Positions 42,160-50,335 of a DNA stretch of 64,000 nucleotides are shown here, piece after piece. How positions within the stretch are numbered: the stretch's first letter is position 1; every line of letters starts with the position of its first letter. Position numbers and translations under genes: made by a program. The stretch comes from an uncultured Collinsella sp. (GTDB taxonomy: Bacteria > Actinomycetota > Coriobacteriia > Coriobacteriales > Coriobacteriaceae), in contig UQWS01000006.1 of NCBI GenBank assembly GCA_900544875.1, forward strand, positions 1 to 64,000. Reading direction: 5' to 3'. Under the pieces are notes generated by a model. That model saw only the letters and a program-made list of their open reading frames with translations. It did not search any database and was not told the origin of the DNA.

Positions 42160-42240
42160 TAGGATAGTTTTAACGGCTTTGACTCTATTTGGTGCCAGAG
42201 CCGTTTTCATATACATGCCGGGGACCCCACATCCCCTCCT

Positions 42241-42308
42241 AAGTTGCGGTGAAATACGGACTGTTTTTCGGCTTTTATGGCCCATGTAGTCCGTATTTCA
42301 CCGCAACT
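42241..42308. repeat. Palindromic repeat family I, copy 3
   Basis: AAGTTGCGGTGAAATACGGA on the left and TCCGTATTTCACCGCAACT on the right. It follows the tRNA genes and may end their transcript. The sequence from here to 42493 shows no other feature. Confidence 0.9.
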
Positions 42309-42493
42309 ATTTGTAAGGTTGGATTTTGATGCCGTTGGGAGGATCGTAGCGACCGTCTACCGAGAGTGGAAATATTTTTTGAAGCTCTGACCTGCGACGT
42401 CAAGCTTTTGGTCAGCTTTTGGCAAGGCCTGCGGACGGAAGCATGCGATAGCGTAATGGTATTCTCTCCGCCGTGATGGTTATGGGGTTGGCC

Positions 42494-43495
42494 ATGCTCG
42501 ATAAAGGCAAACATTTTCCGCAGTCCTATGCAAGGATGCTATTCTCGGCCGTTGGAATTCATCAAGATGGACAGCTGCTTATAACAATTGATCCTTGGGA
42601 TGAACGCCGTGCGCGCGAGCTTATGCAGGAAGAGCTCATGCTTCGTCTTTACAACCATGTGTATGCGGATCCGGTCTATTGGAATAATCTTGGGGTTGAA
42701 GATCGTATCTTTCAGCTGGCATCCGCTATTGCGGTCGTTGAACCGGATGCTGTGTTTTGCGGAGCGACAGCAGCGCTGCTCTACGGCATCGGCTCGGCGT
42801 ATACGCTTCTGGATAAAGTGCAAGTGCTGCTGCCACGGTCTACAAGGCGTGATACGTATGAGTTCGTTGAATACAAGCGCTGGCGCCCGGGCGAAGTGTG
42901 GCGGCTTGGTCTGTTTACACTGACGGATCCGTGTCGAACGGTTGTTGATATCGCGCGATCGAGCGCCTTTCGCTATGCGCTGGGTTATGTCGATGGCTTG
43001 GCCCGTGAGTACGATGTCGAACGCGAAGAGCTGCGAGCATATGCGCAGGCAAATTGTCGAGGGCTGCATGGCATCGCGCGTGCTTTTGACGTTTTTGAGT
43101 ATATGGACGGCAGGTCAGACAATGGCGGCGAGTCTGAGGCGAGAGCAGCGATGATTCTCGCTGGGGTTGCCGCGCCCGAGCTTCAAGTTGAGATAACGCG
43201 ACCGGGAAACGCTGGCTATTATCTAGCAGATTATGGCTGGCAGATGCCAGACGGCTCATGGACGCTGGCAGAGCTGCATGGGCTAGGCAAGTTTGAAGAC
43301 GAGGCTCAAAATGATCCAGAGCGGGCGGCGGCAAAAACGTATCGAGCGGCTCTCATGCGCGACGCGAACCTTCGCGCCATGGGCCACAACGTCATTCATT
43401 TCAAACTCTCGGACACCTACGACGTAGAATCGTTCGGTGCCATGATGCGCGGTTACAGCATTCCGACAATAAAACCCTACGCCGACTCCCGATAG
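42494..43495 (+). CDS. Hypothetical protein, AbiEi/endonuclease-like architecture
   Basis: A 333-residue protein. The N-terminal ~180 residues resemble the layout of actinobacterial AbiEi-type proteins (AVFCGATAALLYGIG, then a beta region and TLTDPCRTVVDIAR). The C-terminal ~120 residues start SDNGGESEARAAMILAG and contain YYLADYGWQMPDGSWTLAELHG and NLRAMGHNVIHF, which recalls Vsr/DUF559-type nuclease folds (E...AD.....E). This assignment is by pattern only. The start is uncertain: Met codons occur at 42476, 42482 and 42494, and a GTG at 42473, none with a strong RBS. Codon use is somewhat more A/T-rich than in the neighbours, hinting at transfer. Confidence 0.7.
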   Translation: MLDKGKHFPQSYARMLFSAVGIHQDGQLLITIDPWDERRARELMQEELMLRLYNHVYADPVYWNNLGVEDRIFQLASAIAVVEPDAVFCGATAALLYGIGSAYTLLDKVQVLLPRSTRRDTYEFVEYKRWRPGEVWRLGLFTLTDPCRTVVDIARSSAFRYALGYVDGLAREYDVEREELRAYAQANCRGLHGIARAFDVFEYMDGRSDNGGESEARAAMILAGVAAPELQVEITRPGNAGYYLADYGWQMPDGSWTLAELHGLGKFEDEAQNDPERAAAKTYRAALMRDANLRAMGHNVIHFKLSDTYDVESFGAMMRGYSIPTIKPYADSR

Positions 43496-43522
43496 CGAAA
43501 TCGTTCGCGGTCCACCTTCAAT

Positions 43523-43591
43523 AAGTTGCGGTGAAATACGGACTGTTGAGGCCTTTAAAGGCATGAAACAGTCCGTATTTCACCGCAACTT
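43523..43591. repeat. Palindromic repeat family I, copy 4
   Basis: AAGTTGCGGTGAAATACGGA and TCCGTATTTCACCGCAACTT arms with an inner GAGGCCTTTAAAGGCAT centre. It lies between the hypothetical gene and the convergent PIN toxin gene. Confidence 0.9.
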
Positions 43592-43605
43592 AGGAGGGGA
43601 TGGGG

Positions 43606-44082
43606 TTAGTGGCGACCGTGGTGACGGAGCTTGTCGATGGTGGAGTCGGTGCTGCGGCTGCGGGATTCGGAGGCGCGGTCGCGGGCGTCGGCGGCGGTTT
43701 GGCGCTGGCGGCGGTAGTCGATCATGCCTTGGATGATGGGCTTGCCAAAGCTCACGACATCATCGTTGTAGATGGCGGTTCGGGCTGCAAGAAGACAGTC
43801 GGTAAAGTCCATATGAGTCTTGCCAAAGAGTTTGATTGCAAGGGCGACAACGGTGGGCTCGTCGACCATGACGTCATCGAGCAGCCTTCTCATGGCCGTA
43901 GCAATCTCAACGCGGGGAACCTTATAGACGTCGCGCAGCGTGACCACGACGCGCGTGATGATTTCGGGGTAGACGCGAGCGGTGCGCGTGGCGATGACCT
44001 TGGCGGCGCGCGGTGACAGAACTTCGTCGTCGTCAAGCAGGTAGCGTAGGATGACGGTCTCGTCGATGATGGTGCTACTCAT
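43606..44082 (-). CDS. PIN-domain toxin-like protein
   Basis: A 158-residue protein with a PIN-type layout: an N-terminal acidic site in STIIDETVILRYLLDDDEV, and a later HMDFTDCLLAAR followed by VVSFGKPI; the conserved acids are Asp and Asp/Glu in these blocks. VapC-type PIN proteins are Mg-dependent RNases that act as toxins. A long Arg/Ser/Asp-rich tail (ADARDRASESRSRSTD) extends past the domain. It lies downstream of, and overlaps if the antitoxin frame is restored, a RelB/DinJ-like gene, so the pair looks like a toxin-antitoxin operon. Confidence 0.75.
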   Translation of the reverse strand: MSSTIIDETVILRYLLDDDEVLSPRAAKVIATRTARVYPEIITRVVVTLRDVYKVPRVEIATAMRRLLDDVMVDEPTVVALAIKLFGKTHMDFTDCLLAARTAIYNDDVVSFGKPIIQGMIDYRRQRQTAADARDRASESRSRSTDSTIDKLRHHGRH

Positions 44083-44367
44083 GGATATCTACTTCCTCGG
44101 GACCCAAAATCGAATCGTCGCTTTCTGTGGCAAGGTACTCAATCCAGGCATTGCGCTCCTCGGCGCGGCGATTGGGGTCACCATATCCTTTGAGCGCACG
44201 GCAACCGGTTGAAAGGGGAGCTTGCGCATCAAAATGCTCTGCGCGACAAAAAGACGGACGGCCTCGGCAAGCGATGTGCCCATGGCGTCGTAGAGGCGCT
44301 CGGCATGCTGCTTGTCCTCTTCGCGAATGCGCACCTGCAGGATGGCTCGTTTTTGTGTCGATGACAT
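44075..44367 (-). pseudogene. RelB/DinJ-like antitoxin gene with a one-base frameshift
   Basis: From ATG 44367 (AAGGAGG upstream) the frame encodes a ribbon-helix-helix N-terminus (RAILQVRIREEDKQHAERLY, SLAEAVRLFVAQSILMRKLPF). After LPF, at the TTT run 44212-44214, the reading frame continues as a poor Pro/Ser-rich tail to a TAG at 44089. One extra T there would instead give a tail containing GYGDPNRRAEERNAWIEYL and ending EEVDIHE, with its stop at 44075-44077 overlapping the toxin ATG (44080-44082) in the compact way usual for TA operons. So the gene appears to have lost one base, or the base is missing from the assembly. In-frame product as read: 92 residues; restored: 97-98. Confidence 0.65.
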
Positions 44368-44380
44368 CACTGGCCTCCTT

Positions 44381-44520
44381 AATGAGCGTGCAATATGAAT
44401 GGTCAAATACAGCATTAGCTGATAATAACCAATCTTATAACCACTACTTTATTGCACTCAAGTTAATGAGCGCGAAATATATATCAAACGTATTACATCC
44501 TTTATAAACGAGCGTGAAAT
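44381..44520. repeat. Three direct repeats (AAYGAGCGYG) upstream of the toxin-antitoxin pair
   Basis: AATGAGCGTGCAATAT (44381), AATGAGCGCGAAATAT (44465) and AACGAGCGTGAAAT (44507) are spaced 84 and 42 bases apart. They lie in the AT-rich space before the antitoxin gene and could be binding sites for its autoregulation. Confidence 0.45.
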
Positions 44521-44591
44521 CTCCCTTGGATGTACGCATGTAATACACTCACCTTTATAGCTATCCGAGAATAATTCCAACCTGCCAAAAC

Positions 44592-44617
44592 CCCTGCAAT
44601 ACACCCGTATTGCAGGG
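44592..44617. promoter_or_regulatory. Perfect palindrome upstream of the formate hydrogenlyase operon
   Basis: CCCTGCAATAC and GTATTGCAGGG are perfect 11-base arms with an ACCC centre. Another half-site, CCCTGCAA, follows near 44634. A GC-rich hairpin CCGGACC/GGTCCGG (44724-44743) lies nearer the first gene. Either an operator for the operon or a terminator; no U-tract is present, favouring an operator. Confidence 0.45.
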
Positions 44618-44795
44618 CCTATGCTCAAGTTTGCCCCCTGCAACTGCGTATATTTAACCTGTATATCGTTGGAGGAATTCTATCGAAGTGCCTGTTTCGC
44701 CGCATGCGCTCGATACGCCGATGCCGGACCACGGGCGGTCCGGGGCAACGTCGGCAGGGTCTCTCCGGCATGGGATTCAGGAGGGAGTGAACGAC

Positions 44796-45314
44796 ATGGG
44801 TAATAAGCGAGTCGTAGCCGATTCTTCGCGCTGCATTGGGTGTCAAACCTGCATGGCGGCGTGTATCGAGGCGCACGACATCCCCGGTAACATCGCCGCG
44901 CCGCGCCTGCGCGTGACGCGTACGTACGAGATCTCCGCACCGGTGGCTTGCCATCACTGCGAGGATGCCCCGTGCGCGAAGGCCTGTCCTACGGGCGCCT
45001 TGTTCTTTGATCCAAAGAACCATCGTATCGGCGTCAACGAGGACAACTGCATCGGCTGCAAGAGCTGCGTCATGGCCTGCCCCTTTGGCGCCGTGAGCGT
45101 GGCGACCACGCAGGTCCCCGTCTTGATGGGTGACGTTCGCGTGGGTTCGCAGACTAAGAGCTTCGTGCTCAAGTGCGACCTGTGCGTGGACCGTCCCGGC
45201 GGTCCGGCGTGTGCCGAGGCGTGTCCGACCAAGGGCCTCACCCTGGTGGACGAGGAGCGTCTGGCAGAACTGACTGCCGAGCGTGCCCGCGCCACCATCG
45301 AAAACGAGGCGTAA
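44796..45314 (+). CDS. HycB/HydN-like ferredoxin subunit of formate dehydrogenase
   Basis: A 172-residue protein with four [4Fe-4S] cysteine sets: CIGCQTCMAACIE, CHHCEDAPCAKACPTG, CIGCKSCVMACPFG and CDLCVDRPGGPACAEACPTKG. Such proteins carry electrons from FdhF to the hydrogenase. GGAGGGAG precedes ATG 44796. The frame extends to 44688 but that part overlaps a hairpin and lacks family sequence. First gene of the formate hydrogenlyase operon; fdhF starts 74 bases later. Confidence 0.9.
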   Translation: MGNKRVVADSSRCIGCQTCMAACIEAHDIPGNIAAPRLRVTRTYEISAPVACHHCEDAPCAKACPTGALFFDPKNHRIGVNEDNCIGCKSCVMACPFGAVSVATTQVPVLMGDVRVGSQTKSFVLKCDLCVDRPGGPACAEACPTKGLTLVDEERLAELTAERARATIENEA

Positions 45315-45388
45315 GCGTCGGGCGACAGGCCCAATGATTGTCAAATAAGTACCGAGCATTCGGTAGCAGAAAAAGGAAGGAGGGTGTC

Positions 45389-47611
45389 ATGGAGAAGCAT
45401 AAAGTGATCTGCCCGTACTGCGGCGCCGGTTGCCAGTTTAACCTCCTGGTCCAAAACGGCCAGGTCGTGGGTACCGAACCGCTCAACGGCATCACCAATC
45501 AGGGCGAGCTGTGCCTTAAGGGCATGAGCGGCTACGACTTCATCAACGACACCAAGATCTTGACTCCTCGCGTACTGCACCCGATGATCCGCCGCACTAA
45601 GGGTGCGGATCTTGAGCGCGTAAGCTGGGACGAGGCACTGGATTTCACCGCATCTAAGATGCAGGCCATAATTGACGAATATGGTCCTAACGCTGTCATG
45701 ACCACTGGCTCTTCGCGAGGCGGCGGCAATGAGGCGAACTACGTCATGCAGAAGTTTACGCGTGCGTGCATCGGCACCCACAGCGTGGACAACTGCGCCC
45801 GTACTTGACACGGCCCTACTGTCCTCGGTCTGATGGACACGGTTGGTTCAGGTTGCATGTCATGCTCCATCCCCGGTATGGAGGATGCGGGCTGCATTTT
45901 CCTCTTCGGCTATAACCCTGCCGATTCGCACCCCATCGTCGCAAGGCGTATCGTGCGAGCCAAAGAAAAGGGTTGCAAGATCATCGTCGCCGACCCGCGC
46001 CATATTGAAACCGCGCGTATCGCCGATCTCTACCTTCCGATCAAGAACGGTTGCAATGTTGCGTTCCTCAACGCCTTTGCCAACTGTCTGGTCAACGATG
46101 GCCTCTACGACAAGGAATTCGTCGCCGAGCACACGAACGGCTTTGACGAGTGGTGGGAGACCATCAAGAACTACACTCCCGAATCCGGACAGGACATCAC
46201 GGGTGTCGAGCCCGCGCTGATCCACCAAGCTGCCGAGATGTACGCCACGGCGAAGCCCTCTGCCATCATTGGCTGGGGCATGGGCGTATGCCAGCAGAAG
46301 CAGAACCTGAAGACGGTGCACACCATCGCCTCCATCGCCTGCGTTGCCGGCCAGATCGGCAAACCCAATTCCGGCCTCGCGCCCGTGCGCGGTCAGAATA
46401 ACGTCCAGGGCTCCTGCGATATGGGCATGCTGCCCAACCTGTACCCTGGCTACCAGAAAGTCACCGACCCCGCAGTGCGTGCCAAGTTTGCCAAGGCTTG
46501 GGGCGTGCCCGAGGAAAAGCTCCCGCTCGAGGAGGGCTACAAGCTCACCGACCTGGGTCACCTGGTCGACGAGGGCAAGGTGCACTGCTTCTACAACTAC
46601 GGCGAGGACCCGGTGCAGACGGAGCCCGATTCGGCCGGTATGCGCAAGACGCTCTCCGAGCTGGATCTGTTCATTTGCCAGGACATCTTTATGACGCAGA
46701 CGACTATGCTCGCCGACGTCATCCTGCCCGCTACCTCTTGGGGCGAGCACGAGGGTGTCTTTACCGCATCCGACCGTAGCTTCCAGCACTTTGACGCGGC
46801 CGTTCCGCCCAAGGGCGAGTGCCGTCACGACTGGGAGATCTTCGCGGACCTGTCCACGCGTATGGGCTATCCCATGCACTACGACAACACCGAGCAGATC
46901 TGGAACGAGTGCATTAGCCTGTGCCCCAACTTTGTGGGCGCGACCTACGAGAAGATGGCTCCCGAGGGCGGCTACGCCCAGTGGCCCGTCAAGAGCACCG
47001 ATGTGAACGACCACGGTACGCCCGACATGTTCGCTGGTGGCAAGTTCACCACCAAGGACGGCCGCGCCAACCTGATGGCGCACGACTGGGAGGCGCCCTC
47101 CGAGCTTCCCGACGATGAGTACCCGCTCATCCTGTGCACCGTCCGCGAGGTCGGCCACTACAGCTGCCGCTCGATGACCGGCAACTGCAAGACGCTGGCG
47201 CTACTCGCCGACGAGCCCGGCTTTGTCCGCATGAATCCCGCGGACGCCCAGGCGCGCGGCATCAAGAACGGCGACATCGTCTCGATTCACAGCCGCCGCG
47301 GCCAGGTATACAGCCGTGCCGACGTGAGCGACCGTATCAACAAGGGCACGGTCTATATGACCTACCAGTGGTGGATCGGCAAGTGCAACGAGCTGACCAT
47401 TCACAAGGTCGACCCGGTCTCGCATACGCCCGAGGATAAGTTCTCCGCCTGCCAGGTCGACGCCATTGCCGACCAGGTTTGGGCAGAGGGCGAGGTCGAG
47501 CGTCAGTACACCGAGCTCAAGCAGGCTCTGGTCGACGCCGCCGCTCCCCAGGACGTTGAGCCCGGCGCCGCCAAGTTCGACGACGAAACGCACGTGAATC
47601 AAATCGTGTAG
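45389..47611 (+). CDS. fdhF: Formate dehydrogenase H, selenocysteine form (in-frame UGA at codon 140)
   Basis: A 740-residue molybdopterin enzyme oxidising formate to CO2. The N-terminal cluster motif is CPYCGAGC with the fourth Cys in GELCLKG. The in-frame TGA at 45806-45808 is codon 140, within CARTUHGPTV, the same codon number and context as Sec140 in E. coli FdhF; the frame is open on both sides. Further blocks: GYNPADSHPIV, GWGMGVCQQKQN, VRGQNNVQGSCDMG and the C-terminal YMTYQWWIGKCNELT. GGAAGGAGGG precedes the ATG. It needs the sel and mod/moe genes encoded on either side. Confidence 0.97.
45806..45846 (+). promoter_or_regulatory. UGA/Sec codon and bacterial SECIS of fdhF
   Basis: TGTCC (45820-45824) and GGACA (45835-45839) form a stem 11 bases after the UGA, with a loop containing GGTCT. 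The same GGTCT apical sequence occurs in the E. coli fdhF SECIS that SelB binds. Confidence 0.8.
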
Positions 47612-47632
47612 TCCCGTTCTCGTTGGCTTTTT

Positions 47633-47673
47633 GGGCCGGGCGTCCCGTACGTTCGGGAGCCCGGCCCGTTATT
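47633..47673 (+). terminator. Hairpin between fdhF and hyfA-like gene
   Basis: GGGCCGGGC and GCCCGGCCC form a strong stem followed by GTTATTTTG, just before the next gene's RBS. It may be a partial terminator that lowers expression of the hydrogenase genes relative to fdhF. Confidence 0.6.
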
Positions 47674-47689
47674 TTGAAAGGAAGTGGGG

Positions 47690-48307
47690 ATGAACCGCTT
47701 CATCGACATCAACCCGGAGAGGTGCATCGGCTGCGGAACATGCCAGTCCGCCTGTGCCGACGCTCACCGGATGCAGGGTCTTCAGGATACGCCGCGCCTG
47801 GCGCTCGTGAAGACCGGCGGTATTTCGGCCGCCCTTGCCTGCCACCATTGCGAGGGTGCCCCCTGCGCCGAGGTTTGCCCGGTGAATGCCATCGAGCACG
47901 ATGGCGATCGCATCCACGTCAAGGAGCAGGAGTGCATCGGGTGCAGGCTGTGCGCCATCGCGTGCCCCTTCGGAGCCATCCATCCCGATGGCACGTCTAT
48001 CGCCGGTGTCGCAGGCATGTGCGACCCGACGCCTTCGTATCCTAAGTCCCTGAGCAGCCTGCTTACGTGGGCTCCCGGCCAGTACACCTGCGCTGTCAAG
48101 TGCGACCTGTGCGTCTTCGATCCGGACGGCCCGCATTGTGTGGTGGCGTGCCCCACCAAGGCGCTGACCGTCATGGGCGGCGCGGCCGATCGCGAGCTCG
48201 ACGAGGCCAAGCGCCTGCGCTCGATCGAAAACGGTCCGGCCGTCGACGTTACCGCAGTGGCCCAGGGCCTGTCCGAGAAAGCAGAAGGGAGCGAAAACAA
48301 TGGATAG
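47690..48307 (+). CDS. hyfA: Hydrogenase-4 electron-transfer ferredoxin, HyfA-like
   Basis: A 205-residue poly-ferredoxin with four cluster motifs: CIGCGTCQSACAD, CHHCEGAPCAEVCPVN, CIGCRLCAIACPFG and CDLCVFDPDGPHCVVACPTKA. It is a paralogue of the product of 44796, with an insertion before the last motif (about residues 105-125). It should link FdhF to the NuoB-like small subunit. GAAAGGAAG precedes ATG 47690. Its last eight bases overlap the start of the next gene, indicating coupling. Confidence 0.9.
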   Translation: MNRFIDINPERCIGCGTCQSACADAHRMQGLQDTPRLALVKTGGISAALACHHCEGAPCAEVCPVNAIEHDGDRIHVKEQECIGCRLCAIACPFGAIHPDGTSIAGVAGMCDPTPSYPKSLSSLLTWAPGQYTCAVKCDLCVFDPDGPHCVVACPTKALTVMGGAADRELDEAKRLRSIENGPAVDVTAVAQGLSEKAEGSENNG

Positions 48308-50318
48308 CATGACGCTGTTTATCGCATCGCTTGCCGTCTCGTGCATCGGTGCGCTCGCCTCGGTTCTGCTGATCAAGGCCGATAACGCCGCCAAGACCGC
48401 CGGCTGCCTTATCGGCGCCGTCGCGGCCGTGCTGTCGTTCATCGCGGGCCTCGAGGCCGTGCTTGGCGACGTTTCGTCCCTCAACACGGTCTTCTTTTTC
48501 CCGTTCGCCCGTCTCGAGCTCTTGCTCAACGGCCTTGCGGGCCTGATCGTGGTCCTCATCTCAATCCTCGCCTTTGCGGGCTTCATCTACGGTCTGTCCT
48601 ACTTCGATGAGTACCCGGGCAAGGTCGGGCGCGCCGGTTTCTTCATGAACACCTTCGTCGCCTCGATGATGCTCGTCATCACCGCCGACAACGTGTTCTG
48701 GTTCCTGGTCGCCTTTGAGCTCATGTCCCTTACGAGCTACTTCCTTGTCGTTATCGAGGAGAACAAGAACTCCATTAGGGGCGGTTGGCTCTACTTCGTC
48801 ATCGCGCACGTGGGCTTTGTCCTTATCATGGCGAGCTTCCTGCTCATGACCAACGGCGTGGGCGGTTCCTTCAGCTTCAGTGATTTCCGTACGCATGACT
48901 TTGGACCCGCCGTCTCCTCCGCGTGCTTCGTCCTCGCGTTCTTCGGATTCGGCGCAAAGGCCGGTATCATCCCGCTGCACTCCTGGCTGCCCCAGGCGCA
49001 CCCCGAGGCGCCGTCCAACGTGTCCGCCCTCATGTCCGGAGGCATGATCAAGATCGGCATCCTGGGAATCCTCAAGGTCGGTCTCGACCTGCTCGCGGGT
49101 TCGGGCGTCCAGCTCTGGTGGGGCCTCATGGTCCTGGTCTTCGGATCCATCTCGTCGGTCCTGGGCGTCGTCTACGCCCTCCACGAGCACGACATTAAGC
49201 GCCTGCTGGCCTACCACTCCGTCGAGAACATCGGCATCATCTTGCTCGGTGTCGGCGCGTCCATGACGGCGCACGCCCTGGGCAACGACGTCATCGCGAC
49301 GATCGCGCTCATGGCCGCCCTCTACCACACGCTCAACCACGCCATGTTCAAGGGCGAGCTGTTCCTCGGCGCGGGCTCCCTGCTCTATGCCACGGGTACG
49401 CGCAACATGGAGAAGATGGGCGGCCTGTTCCGCCGTATGCCGGTCACGGCCGTCTGCTTCCTCATCGGTGCCCTTGCCATCTCGGCTATCCCGCCGCTCA
49501 ACGGCTTCGTTTCCGAGTGGTTCACCTACCAGTCCCTGTTCAACATCTCGACGCTCTCCGACCCGGTCGTCATGGTGTTCGCCGTCGCCTCCGCGGCCGC
49601 CCTCGCCATCACCGGTGCCCTGGCCGTCACGTGCTTCGTGAAGGCCTACGGCGTCTCGTTCGCGAGCAGCCCTCGTTCCCAGGAGGCCGCGAACGCCAAG
49701 GAGTCCCCGGCTCCGATGTTGTTCTCGCAGATGCTCCTCGCGGCCATCTGCGTGGTGCTGGGAATCGGCTCTCCCGTCATCGCCCCGGTTCTGGGCGACG
49801 TCGCCCAGAGCGTGCTTGCCGGCTCTGCCATCACAGCCACCTCGGGCGTGTCTCTGGTGAACGAGATTTCCGGTGCCGCCACCTCCACCCCCGCGATCGC
49901 CATCGCGCTCGTGGTCCTCACCGGCCTCGCGTTCGTGTTGAGGTCCTGCCTCGGCACCAAGGCCCCCGCTAAGAAGACCGACCCTTGGGCGTGCGGCTAC
50001 GAGCCCAACGAGCACATGCCCGTCGTCGCCACGAGCTTCGCGTCAGACGTAGAGCTCTTCATGGGCCCGCTCTACACCCTGCGCGAGGTATGCACCAAGA
50101 TCTGCTGGTCCATCGCGCACGTGTTCCAGAAGCTCACCGGTGTCGCCCAGGGCGTTGAGCCCCTGCCCGACCGCTTCCTGGTCGATGCACCGAGCGAGGG
50201 TGCCGATAAGCTGGCCGGCCTCGCCTCCAAGATCGAGGGCGGCAACTACTCCGTATACATCTGCTACATCGTCGCGGCGCTCGTGGTCTTCCTCGTGCTC
50301 GCCGTGGTCATGGTCTAG
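48300..50318 (+). CDS. hyfB: Hydrogenase-4 membrane subunit B (antiporter-like)
   Basis: A 672-residue integral membrane protein of the Mrp-antiporter/NuoL-NuoM family with some 14-16 helices. The conserved blocks around the ion path are visible: FELMSLTSYFLVV (Glu in helix 5), GIIPLHSWLPQAHPEAPSNVSALMSG and RLLAYHSVENIGII with a His/Lys set. It forms part of the membrane arm shared with complex I. The ATG overlaps the end of hyfA. Phe codons here are mostly TTC, unlike most of the window. Ion pumping is inferred from family. Confidence 0.93.
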   Translation: MDSMTLFIASLAVSCIGALASVLLIKADNAAKTAGCLIGAVAAVLSFIAGLEAVLGDVSSLNTVFFFPFARLELLLNGLAGLIVVLISILAFAGFIYGLSYFDEYPGKVGRAGFFMNTFVASMMLVITADNVFWFLVAFELMSLTSYFLVVIEENKNSIRGGWLYFVIAHVGFVLIMASFLLMTNGVGGSFSFSDFRTHDFGPAVSSACFVLAFFGFGAKAGIIPLHSWLPQAHPEAPSNVSALMSGGMIKIGILGILKVGLDLLAGSGVQLWWGLMVLVFGSISSVLGVVYALHEHDIKRLLAYHSVENIGIILLGVGASMTAHALGNDVIATIALMAALYHTLNHAMFKGELFLGAGSLLYATGTRNMEKMGGLFRRMPVTAVCFLIGALAISAIPPLNGFVSEWFTYQSLFNISTLSDPVVMVFAVASAAALAITGALAVTCFVKAYGVSFASSPRSQEAANAKESPAPMLFSQMLLAAICVVLGIGSPVIAPVLGDVAQSVLAGSAITATSGVSLVNEISGAATSTPAIAIALVVLTGLAFVLRSCLGTKAPAKKTDPWACGYEPNEHMPVVATSFASDVELFMGPLYTLREVCTKICWSIAHVFQKLTGVAQGVEPLPDRFLVDAPSEGADKLAGLASKIEGGNYSVYICYIVAALVVFLVLAVVMV

Positions 50319-50335
50319 AGAGGGGAGAGGATATT

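Noticed and set aside
16367..43591. CRISPR array from the palindromic repeats
   Set aside because: The repeats are dispersed over many kilobases, have no regular spacers and no cas genes nearby.
45389..47611. fdhF split by a stop codon, that is a pseudogene
   Set aside because: The TGA is at the exact Sec position (codon 140), the frame is continuous on both sides, a SECIS-like hairpin follows and Sec genes are present in the window.
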